From: Protonemura montana
Lineage: Eukaryota; Arthropoda; Insecta; Plecoptera; Nemouridae
Direction of reading: 5' to 3'
Assembly: GCA_947568835.1 (NCBI GenBank)
Contig: OX387606.1
Span: forward strand, 22,049,225 to 22,113,224
Length of the DNA stretch: 64,000 nucleotides
Below, one piece after another: positions 55,501-64,000 of this stretch. The notes below the pieces were generated by a model. That model was not told where the DNA came from. It did not search any database and saw nothing but the letters and a program-made list of their open reading frames with translations. A program made the position numbers and the translations under genes. Within the stretch, counting starts at the first letter, position 1, and every line of letters starts with the position of its first letter.

Positions 55501-58500
55501 ATGTTTAGCATTAGTGCTGTGACTGACTAAACCTGTAAACCCGACGGCTTAACTTGTAATGAATGTCTGCATGTAAATGCATGTTTATTACCGATTCAAA
55601 ATAAATAAAAGTAAATAAATATTAGAAATTTATTAGCAACTTTCAATTTTTATTAGTTTTAAGTATCTTTATTTATTTCTTACTAATTTGTATTATATTT
55701 TATTTTTTCTGATCGTGGTGTTTCCTTCACAGTTGACTCCGGATGCCAAGCAAAGACCCGCCGTTCCGGCAACGGAAACCTCTGGCTTGGCCGCCGCTGC
55801 AGAACCGGAGGGCGACCGCGAGGACTCGTTCTTTGAACTGCTGTCACAGTTCCAGTCCAAGCGTATGGACGACCAGCGCTGTTCCTTGGCAACCAAACCA
55901 CGACCGGTTGCCAACGCCATCGTGACACAGGGGCAGACAGGTACGTTATGATGGTTTTTAGACTCATGTCTACTTGATTTATCCTTAGCACTAGTTTTTA
56001 GAAAAACTATTTGAACTGGGTTTTGAATGCTAAGTAAAGGGCTACTAAATTTCCCAACGTTTCGCAACATATACTAGTTACTTCTTCAGAGGTTTGAGCA
56101 GTCCTATTTATATTTAAACCTCTGAAGAAGTAACTAGTATATGTTGCGAAACGTCGGGAAATTTAGTAGCCCTTCACTTAGCATTCAAAACCCAGTTCAA
56201 ATAGTTTTTCTTAGACAGGTACGTTGTTCCTAACTCTCATTTACCAAAGAAACCGACACGATTGATGAGCCCCAGGGCGCAGCGAAATCTTCAACTTAAC
56301 TTACACCAGGAAAGAATGCGCTGAATTACACCAGGAAAGCAGCCAAACGCCTGCTCCGATTTAAATCAAATTTGCAGAGCACGTTTTTGTGTTCTCAACT
56401 TAGACCCCCTGTGTTTATCGGCAAAATCGGTCAAATCAACTATTCAAAATAAGTGCGAAAATGCTATTGAACGATGTGTTTCTTGACTTTGCAGTGTCTT
56501 CCAATGGAGAAGCAGCTCACGATGAACTGCTGGATCTGATTGCTGGAATGCAGTCCAAGCGGATGGACGAACAGCGCGTTGAGATGACGCACTTGCCGGG
56601 ACTCCATCCTCCGGCCGGACAGGTACGTCCGATCACCGGTTTCACTCTCAAACAACATTTAGCGATTCGTACTGGCGCTGTTATTTGCTTTCAAATACTG
56701 ATCTTGAATTTAACAAACCAAAAAACTTGCCCAACTCAGTTCAAACCTGAAAACCCGAAATCCAGTAAAAGTTGTTTTCAGCGATGTATTTACTTTGAGA
56801 TGGAGTATTTGGCGATAGAAATGTGAGCTAACTGTGATCATAGGACTACTTACTTTGACCTCCAATAATCATGGGTTACAAGTAGTGACGTAGTTAGGTA
56901 TTCCTTGGCCCAGGGGCAAAATATTTCGCCCCCCCCCCCCCCCCCCCCCCCCAAAAAAAACTAAGTGGTCTGGAAAAAAAGTACAGTCCTAATGTTTCTG
57001 TATCGCTCAGATTTGTACGTTCACTTGCGAGTGTTGAAAAAATACTAAAAAAATGTATGATAGCTAGCAATAAACAATTCTTGGCGATTTAGTAATTAAT
57101 CAGGATCACCGACAGCGGTCCAAGGTGAAAAACAACGTAATGATATTTCCAGTCACGAATTCCATCTGCCTCGGGGGTTGCTTCCCTTTATTTAAACAGC
57201 TACTTGTCTTTTTTCTGTCAGCAAATAGCCAACACGTTTTTTTTTTTTAATTTTTATTATCAACAACACTATAACCGTTTCAAAAATTGATGCCCAAACG
57301 CGGACTCAAACGCATCAATTTTTGAGACGGTTATAGTGTTGATAATAATAAAATACCCCGCGCATTGTAAGCGTTTGCAATTTAAATAAGATTCATCCTA
57401 AGCTAACACGGTTGACAATACACGACATCGAGAGCAGGTGATTAGCTAAGCTCTGTGCTGGATTTTGTTTCACAGTAGCTAGCAGCAAAGCTTCGTTTTG
57501 ACTCGGTACAAGGAGGGAAAGGCTCGGAAGTACGGCATGGGCCCTTGTCAACAAGGAGATTTTTGTATGGGCAGCAACAATGTCCGGGTAATGTTTGCGA
57601 GCAGTTGGATTATTCATTATTTCTTCGTGTCGAAAAATTTGGGCTGCCTCGTCATGGTGAGAATGCAAATATTTCAGCCTCATACGCATTCTGAGACAGC
57701 TAAAAGATGGCGACATCAAGTTCAATTTGCAGTGATATTCACATCGAAGGGACGACAGATTGAGAAAGTATGATAGATTTAAAATTCAAGAGACCGCATA
57801 CTATTCTTTATATGGCAGGAAATGAAATAAGACATCTTGTGCCAAATTTAAATAAAAATAACTGGAACTGGGATTATTATTAATTAACCCCTGCATTTTA
57901 TAATTATAATCTAATCTATTCATACCTCATTTTCTGGTAGTGCACATCACACAAATTCCCAGCGTTATTAGAAGTTCATTTTGTCACGGCCAAAATGTTG
58001 CTGCATGCCGGAAAACTCCAACTAGTAGGCACAAAAAAGCAGCTGAGTTTAGGAAGTATATTGCCACATATATTACGCCTTTTTTTGGGCCCAGCAATGG
58101 CCCCGCGGTGACTATCGTCAGCCAACGTAGCCCAGTGAACAGTGACTACTAAACTACTTACTGTATTGTGTAAAAGCATTTTTTTCCACGATTGGGAAAA
58201 ATAAGTTACCCATAGCCGCAGAAATAACGATAATTCAGTCATTTGCGCCGAGAAAGATTAAGGCAGTAGCGTTGAGTGTGTTGCCTATGCACTCAGCGGC
58301 AGTAGCAACGTACTATGTAACCATTACCAGGAGTAGGCAAGTCCCACAGTCTCAATGGGGCAGTGAGAGTGCTTGAGATGCAACTATTACCAGGAGTAGG
58401 CAAGTCCCACAGTCTCAATGGGGCAGTGAGAGTGCTTGAGATGCAACTATTACCAGGAGTAGGCAAGTCCCACAGTCTCAATGGGGCAGTGAGAGTGCTT

Positions 58501-59489
58501 GAGATGCAACTATTACCAGGAGTAGGCCAGTCCCACAGTCTCAATGGGGCAGTGAGAGTGCTTGAGATGCAACTATTACCAGGAGTAGGCCAGTCCCACA
58601 GTCTCAATGGGGCAGTGAGAGTGCTTGAGATGCAACTATTACCAGGAGTAGGCAAGTCCCACAGTCTCAATGGGGCAGTGAGAGTGCTTGAGATGCAACT
58701 ATTACCAGGAGTAGGCAAGTCCCACAGTCTCAATGGGGCAGTGAGAGTGCTTGAGATGCAACTATTACCAGGAGTAGGCAAGTCCCACAGTCTCAATGAG
58801 GCAGTGAGAGTGCTTGAGATGCAACTATTACCAGGAGTAGGCAAGTCCCACAGTCTCAATGGGGCAGTGAGAGTGCTTGAGATGCAACTATTACCAGGAG
58901 TAGGCAAGTCCCACAGTCTCAATGGGGCAGTGAGAGTGCTTGAGATGCAACTATTACCAGGAGTAGGCCAGTCCCACAGTCTCAATGGGGCAGTGAGAGT
59001 GCTTGAGATGCAACTATTACCAGGAGTAGGCAAGTGTCACAGTCTCAATGGGGCAGTGAGAGTGCTTGAGATGCAACTATTACCAGGAGTAGGCAAGTGT
59101 CACAGTCTCAATGGGGCAGTGAGAGTGCTTGAGATGCAACTATTACCAGGAGTAGGCAAGTCCTACAGTCTCAATGAGGCAGTGAGAGTGCCTGAAATGC
59201 AACTATTACCAGGAGTAGGCAAGTCCCACAGTCTCAATGGGGCAGTGAGAGTGCTTGAGATGCAACTATTACCAGAAGTAGGCAAGTCCCACAGTCTCAA
59301 TGGGGCAGTGAGAGTGCTTGAGATGCAACTATTACCAGGAGTAGGCAAGTCCTACAGTCTCAATGGGGCAGTGAGAGTGCCTGAAATGCAACTATTAACT
59401 TCAAGATTATTTTAGCAAACACAACAAATAAATTTGACGTGGGTCATCGGCTAAGCATTGTTAGCCCACTAGCCTTCGCTCGTTGCCTT

Positions 59490-59521
<32 letters not shown>

Positions 59522-60345
59522 ATCAGGGAAAAACCTCTGGGCCTGGGGGCGGTCGCCCCGCCTGCCCTGCCGGTAGTTACGCCACTGGTTACAAGCTAAA
59601 CCCCCATCCTTCCAGGTTCAGATATTAAACAATCATTATGGCAGAGAGAAAATAGTAGAGAGGTCGAAGACCCTTTGATAACCACTTGGAAAATATAAAA
59701 CCCAGTGTATAGCTGATTCTGAGATAAATTTGAAACGCTTTTGAACTCCAGGCTCTTCTATAAACGTATAAAGCACATATTTAAGAAGTTTCGCTCTACA
59801 AAAGATTTTTAGATATATTTTACAGCAATCTTTGAACAGATACCTTTATTTGTTTTCGAATTCAATATCTTGCCCGCCTTCGAGTGCAGAAAGTTTCCAC
59901 AATGCAGTGACTTTCAGTGACGAAGGTAGCAAATTTCAAATACAAAGAATGGTTTTCCAAAAATTAAGATTAAGATCTTCAGGGCGGCTTCCAGTTAACG
60001 TATTAAACAGGTTGTTTAACGCAGTTTGTTCAATAAACATCGTGAACTCAACTACTTCTTCTCGCTCAGGGCTCCGCCTCGTCTCGCGTGCTCCGCCGTT
60101 TGTCCCTGGCCGAGTCTACGGAGGCAGACGACACGTTCCTGGACCTGTTGATGCGGAGCCAAGGCTCTCGGCTGGAAGACCAACGCTCCGAGCTCCCTGC
60201 AGAGCCTAGCGCCCGCGGAGCCACGGTACCGGACGAAGACTTCTTCTCGTTGATCATGCGACTGCAGTCCGGTCGGATGGAGGATCAGCGGGCCACGGTG
60301 CCCGCCCCCCTGCCCGCCCCCGGGGGTGGCAAGAAGAAGAAGTGA
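49598..60345 (+). CDS. GPSM2: GPSM2 / LGN / Pins, G-protein signalling modulator (615 aa, ten exons)
   Basis: Spindle-orientation adaptor: TPRs bind NuMA/Mud or Inscuteable, and GoLoco motifs bind GDP-loaded G-alpha-i at the cortex. Exons: 49598-49642, 49774-50006, 50144-50330, 50864-51079, 51239-51354, 52268-52532, 53294-53467, 55733-55940, 56495-56622 and 60070-60345 (TGA). Every junction is GT-AG and in phase. TPRs span about residues 18-365 (CLELALEGERLCKAGDCRAG, LGNAYFYLGDY, GRACWSLGNAHAAMGNHDKA). The linker keeps RRQSM (S404), equivalent to the Aurora site of LGN/Pins. Four GoLoco motifs follow at about 442-464, 491-512, 544-566 and 579-601, each with the essential DQR or EQR (R461, R509, R563, R598). 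The last 11 residues are Gly/Lys-rich. Human LGN is 684 aa; the shortening is in the linker and inter-GoLoco spacers. Confidence 0.96.
51381..51770 (-). mobile_element. 5S-derived SINE in GPSM2 intron 5, with insertion
   Basis: Reversed: GGTGCCGGCACGTAGCCTAC, CACCAAGGGGACCACCGGCT, then after an unrelated segment of about 150 bp the head piece TCTCATCCAATACCTGACC. The tail side begins about 25 bp after the exon 5 donor, antisense to GPSM2. Confidence 0.75.
51876..52234. repeat. 73-bp tandem repeat, about 5 units
   Basis: Core GTCAATTGTGTGCAGTCCCA, TATGATAACCAAGTTTTAAG, GATATGCTTGTGCTTATTGC. In GPSM2 intron 5, ending about 33 bp before exon 6, so it reaches the branch-point region. Confidence 0.92.
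52553..52785 (+). repeat. GTTGCCATGG intronic repeat, copy 5
   Basis: Begins GCCTGGATAGCAGTTGCCAT, 20 bp past the GPSM2 exon 6 donor, with GTCGCCATCTTGAGTGTTCC and AAGTTAGCATTGAAACCAT. The same family sits in all three receptor genes, here in a neighbouring unrelated gene. Confidence 0.7.
52885..53262. mobile_element. Foldback element with tRNA-like arm, long copy
   Basis: Tandem of a tRNA-like arm (GGACTTGAACCCCGATCTTC), the family centre (52990-53095, GAATGACGGATCTCCAAGGA) and a palindromic short copy (53111-53209). It ends 31 bp before GPSM2 exon 7. Confidence 0.7.
54802..55545. repeat. 51-53-bp tandem repeat, about 14 units
   Basis: Unit core ACCTGTAAACCCAATGGCAG, GTTTAACATTAGCGCTGTGA, with a CT-CTGA or CTGA length variant. 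In GPSM2 intron 7. Confidence 0.95.
55948..56212 (+). mobile_element. Foldback element inserted at the GPSM2 exon 8 donor
   Basis: Starts ATGATGGTTTTTAGACTCAT, like the element at 8613. Inverted arms carry GCTACTAAATTTCC and ACTTCTTCAGAGGTTT with a very short loop. AGACAGGTACGTT (13 bp) flanks it on both sides (55935-55947 and 56213-56225). This duplicated target contains the exon 8 end and its GT donor, so the intron begins with the element and a second donor copy follows it. Confidence 0.9.
57240..57395. mobile_element. tRNA-like foldback element, palindromic short copy
   Basis: Arms ACACTATAACCGTTTCAAAA and TTTTGAGACGGTTATAGTGT around GATGCCCAAACGCGGACTC. Lies inside the hAT-like element. 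Confidence 0.75.
58321..59397. repeat. 63-bp tandem array, 17 units
   Basis: Unit core GAGATGCAACTATTACCAGG, AGTAGGCAAGTCCCACAGTC, TCAATGGGGCAGTGAGAGTG. It lies inside the hAT-like element. The period is a multiple of 3 and the unit has no stop in several frames, so long frames open on both strands (350 codons on +); these are not taken as genes. Confidence 0.96.
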
Positions 60346-63216
60346 CACGTGGTGTCTGCTCCGTGCTCGTTAGACAATCCGACATAGCGACCCAGCGCTC
60401 AGCGACCAAGCAACCTTTAGTCTGGCAACCTTGCAACCTTGGGGGATCTGTCACTGTAGCGGTCACTTATCCTACAGTCATCCCATGAGAGAAGATACCA
60501 TGTCAAATCATTCTGCAGGAATTTGTTTCTACAACTCTTGTGGTAATGCTCTAGATGGCCTTGAAATAGCTCCTATTCCAGTCCTTCCTTCTCACGGCTG
60601 GAGTCTGACAGTTTGGTTGTCAAGTCTCCACCCAGCTGTGACTTCCAACTGTTTTCCAGTGCTAATTGTTCTTGCACCATGCTGCAGTTCAGTGGAAATC
60701 AGATGTACTCGAATTCTGTTCAACTGCAGAACCTACTCGAACCTGGTTTTATATTTTTACGCAACATTAAGTCGAAACAATCGTCACGGCACCTTCCAAA
60801 AATATTTTTCAATTAGAGTTGAAGGATTTGGTAAAACCGTGCATTAGTTCAAAGAATAGCTCGGTGAAATGTTGAAGTTTTGTCTGAAACCGCGCTGGGT
60901 TTGTTTTATCGATGGTCACTACTTGCCCCTGAACATCTTCCTAGTCCTTCCCAATTCTGCTAAACGTTGGAAACGTGTTTCGTCCCGAGATTGAAACCTT
61001 CCTATAACCGTGCTAGACTGGTCGCAGGTTATGCTGAACCTCGCGACTTCTTTCGATGCATTCGCTTTCGATGCATTCGCTTTCGATGCACGTTCCAACT
61101 CAAACAACGCATTTAACCACGAGCATTTATGACAGGGACGTTTCACTAATCCTGTTCGAGCGGTCTCGGCCGCGACGAGATACAAGAAACCCGATGACCT
61201 GACGGCGTTTCTATCCGATTATCAAACGTCGCCTCGCTAGCGATCTACTCCTCATTATTACAATAACTCGGGCAACTCACCTAGATACGTACTCTGTGTA
61301 AAATGTCATCTTGTCATTTATGATAGCCTTAGGTTTCTACCACTCACTGGCCACGTAATGATAGTGAAAATACTAATGTAATTTATGCTAAGAAACCTTT
61401 GTTGGTAGTCTATCGTTGACAGTCATTATAGGACTTGATGTAGGCACTCTAACCAACTGCTAATAATCTCCGGTAGAAACGGTTCTGTTAAACTTGGGCT
61501 GAAAATACCGGCGTTGAGTCTCCCATTAGGCTTTAGACAACGGCATTGTAACAACTTCAATGCTTAGTTGCTGCATTTGTTCTTTCTTTCTTATGATTGC
61601 TTGGACTTAACAATGTCGAGATGGATGAAAGTTGTTAAGATTCTGGATTTTCCCGCAAGGTTAATAGTAAAACACAATTGGAAGGAACTAAACGTGTGTT
61701 AAGGAATGAAGACATTTCTTGGTCTGATTCACGGTGGATTGGGGCAAATGATGGTAACTTCTTTTTAAATACATTTACGGCTGAACTAGTTACCTTGGCA
61801 ACGTGTCGATGCCTTGCTGTTAAATCGATAACAATCTGAAAGCATATTCTAATTAATAATATTCTCCCTCTAACCCGTCGGGTTCGTTGATGGAAATCAC
61901 ACCGATCGAATCAAAGTCTTCTCCATTTTCGCTCGTCTGATATTTGATGAATCTCGCTCAAGGAATTGTGCCAAAGCCGGACTCGAGATTCAGTGCCATT
62001 CGGTGCCAACCGCTTTCGAGGAACCATTAACCACCTTTCCAAACTGACACTATGGAAATTTATCGACATAAAAATAAAATATTTTATTCTGTCATCGGGT
62101 GATAAGTTTCTTACCTGGTCCCACAATCCCGTTTTACCGAATGGAGGAGTCGACAATATTTTACACAACTCATTTTTCTTTCTTTATTTTATAAGTAAAC
62201 TACAACAACTGTCAGATAATCTATATTTTATTGCTACGAGCGCCAGAAAGCTTTTGAAATGGCGAGCAATGAAGCAGCACAACTTGTTTCGGCTGACATG
62301 GTTCTAGTAATCTACGAGAACGAGGCATCAAACCCAAGACGTCGCAGAACTCTGCCAGCTTTTTCAGCCTCCGTAAGTTACGTTCCTTCCTTCCTCTTCC
62401 CCACAACACGATCTTCCCTGTGACTTGTTTGAAGACTCGCGGACGAATATCAACGTAGCCAACTTCTCGGCTCCGAGCGGTCCTTGCAAACGAGGGCCAC
62501 GACGTCTGATTTAAATTGCAAACGCTTGCAATGCACAAAGTATTTTATTATTAGGAACACTAAATCCCTTCCAAAAACTGATGTCCATGTCCTCTCAAGT
62601 TTTGAGAGGGTAGTGGTGTTCTTAACAATAAAATGCCGATGGTGGATCCTCCAGCGTATTGTGGCCATCTCACAACAGCGGCAATCTTCGGATGAAGTGA
62701 CGGTACCACATTGCCGAGGTGATGGTGCTAAGCCCGTACCTGAGGAACGAACCGTCTTACACAAAAGCAAGGTCGAGAGCAGAGCTGACAAATAATGACG
62801 TGGATTTTCAATCTGGCAGTGGTTTGTCACTAAACAAAAAACTAATTTTTCATAAAATAATTTGTTTTTTCTTAGCATTGAAAAATCCAGTGTTTGCATA
62901 GGGTTTTTTCAAAACCAGTGCTTAAGTTATATAATGAAGACATGAGTCTTAACACCATAATATGGGTTATTACTTCTTTAAACTTAATTTTGTTCCCAAA
63001 ATTCTAATTCACAGATTTAACACATTCACAGTGCAACCAAAATCAAAGATGATCTTTCTTGGCTTGGGTTATAATTGCAGAGATTAGCTGAAAAGGACAG
63101 CAGCAAGTGCCACCACCCGGTCACAATGGTTACCACATGTTGCCTGCTGTAGGACGTTTAACATTAACACCAACCACTGGCTAACTGTAAGCCTTCAGTC
63201 TTTGTTCACTGCTCAC
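60346..63216. other. Downstream flank of GPSM2, mostly non-coding
   Basis: The first part should be the GPSM2 3' untranslated region. A 17-bp CATTCGCTTTCGATG-type direct repeat is at about 61055-61090. A diverged palindromic tRNA-like element is at 62508-62640 (AACGCTTGCAATGC, then arms around GATGTCCATGTCC). No gene recognised. Confidence 0.5.
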
Positions 63217-63347
63217 CAGGTGATGAGGTAGGACATGTGTTCGTTGCGCAGTGTAACACGGGTCTGTCCCCCCACCGGGCCGCCCGGCACAGTCGACGAC
63301 ACCAAGGCGTCCAGGAACACCGGTTGGGTTCCGGCCCGGGCAGCCAT
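63217..63347 (-). CDS. Candidate first coding exon, possibly of a Polycomb RING-finger (PCGF) gene
   Basis: A GC-rich exon from ATG at 63347 to a GTGAGC donor, ending in phase 2. The 43 codons end [14 protein letters not shown] followed by TG, which with most next bases gives Cys. The pattern (K/R)(V/I)xLxxxNxHhxC just before the first RING cysteine resembles the N-terminus of PCGF proteins. The next exon would lie below 63216, and I did not find a convincing one in the window before GPSM2. An unrelated gene or chance is possible. Confidence 0.25.
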
Positions 63348-64000
63348 TCCGGGCAAGTCTCTGCTCGGAGACGCAGACCAATCAGTATGTAGGAGACATG
63401 TCTTATAGCATCCCATTGAACTACATTTTGGCTGCTTTATATTTGGTTTATTTCAAAAGGATGCTCAAAATTATCAATTGCAGCCTCTATTTCAATTGTG
63501 AGTGAAGTTTTAACAGACAAACGGCTGCTCTGATTCAAGTCACATTTTTAGAATGCCTTTTTGTATTTCAATCTTAAGCCCCCTGTGTTTTTCAGCAAAA
63601 GTTGGAAAAAACCTTCTCTTTAAAGGGAATTGAATGCACATTGCAGAGAAAGGGAAGGAGGAACTGGGCAGCAAAAAGACCCGAAGTCTTGGTTAGCTCA
63701 CCGATAGAACCAGGTGTTCCCTGGCTGGTTGTGCGGAACAAACGGCTTGCGTGGCTCGTCAAGTCGAACGGCTCCGACTATCTCGACCTCGCCTTCCACC
63801 TGGCCATCAGAACGAGTCGCGGGGTCGCGGCGTTGACTCGGTACCCATCCTCGGTTTACCAGGATCCACTCACTACCACAACAATCACAAGGGCACCTCA
63901 CTTTCTGGATAGCCCCTTTGCAACAAGACGCAAAACTGCATCGATGTTGTCAATAACCGACTCAATTCATACTGCAGACTTGTAATTTGTTATTTAGGTA
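63348..64000. other. End of window, unassigned
   Basis: A 127-codon frame (63602-63985, +) with a GC-rich middle and no recognised motif lies here. Its opposite strand is also open, so I do not call it a gene. Confidence 0.4.

Larger units (their letters stand above)
56883..59587. mobile_element. hAT-like DNA transposon (2.7 kb, non-autonomous) in GPSM2 intron 9
   Basis: An 8-bp target duplication GTTACAAG flanks it (56875-56882, 59588-59595). Ends are short inverted repeats: left TAGTGACGTAGTTAGG, right, read inward, CAGTGGCGTAACTACC. The 8-bp duplication and YAGTG ends fit the hAT superfamily. C runs of 24 (56929-56952) and 31 (59491-59521) lie just inside the two ends. The interior holds a palindromic tRNA-like element and a 63-bp tandem array. 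I recognise no transposase, so it would depend on a relative. Confidence 0.75.

Noticed and set aside
57393..57725. 110-codon frame inside the hAT-like element as a transposase remnant
   Set aside because: I see no hAT dimerisation or catalytic motif. Nothing beyond position supports it.
58363..59415. 350-codon open frame made of 21-residue repeats
   Set aside because: It is the 63-bp tandem array read in one frame. The opposite strand is also open over much of it, and it lies inside a transposon in an intron.
63602..63985. 127-codon + strand frame at the window end
   Set aside because: No motif, and the reverse strand is also open over the same GC-rich patch. Not enough to call a gene.

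Overview
The window is animal genomic DNA, most likely from an arthropod. Its genes are spliced with GT-AG introns. It carries a tandem family of seven-exon gustatory-receptor-type genes with the arthropod C-terminal TYxxxxxQF signature, and long (TTAGG)n arrays, the common arthropod telomere unit. I cannot place it within Arthropoda from the sequence alone. Exons are GC-rich islands in AT-rich, repeat-dense introns. All splice structures below were read by hand from open frames, splice signals, phase agreement and remembered family motifs. No alignment or expression data were available.

Layout. Positions 1-24,290 are mostly repeats: 5S-rRNA-derived SINEs, tRNA-like foldback elements, other MITE-like elements, a 54-bp satellite and a LINE relic. 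They also hold one unrecognised two-exon gene on + (10867-15251), a weak candidate terminal exon (2466-2665) and a broken copy of two receptor exons (3589-4224). Positions 24,295-41,242 hold three gustatory-receptor-like genes, head-to-tail on the minus strand, called GR-A, GR-B and GR-C here. They share seven exons and the same intron phases (1,0,0,0,0,0). A tRNA-Lys(CTT) gene sits antisense inside GR-A. Positions 41,243-44,834 are repeats.

Positions 44,835-60,345 form a compact block of conserved genes in two divergent pairs: GORAB (-) with CCNB1IP1/HEI10 (+), and COQ4 (-) with GPSM2/LGN/Pins (+). HEI10 and COQ4 converge tail to tail with about 150 bp between stop codons. GPSM2 is complete in ten exons, with TPR repeats, an Aurora-type RRxS linker site and four GoLoco motifs. 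Positions 60,346-64,000 are largely non-coding, with one candidate first exon on minus that might belong to a Polycomb RING (PCGF) gene.

The block genes do unrelated housekeeping or cell-biological jobs: Golgi transport, meiotic crossover control, ubiquinone synthesis and spindle orientation. They are linked by position and probably by shared promoters. The receptor cluster is the lineage-specific part. The most unusual mobile-DNA observations are a foldback element whose 13-bp target duplication carries the GPSM2 exon 8 splice donor, a 2.7-kb hAT-like insertion with an 8-bp target duplication in GPSM2 intron 9, and SINEs lying repeatedly antisense with their tails toward splice donors.
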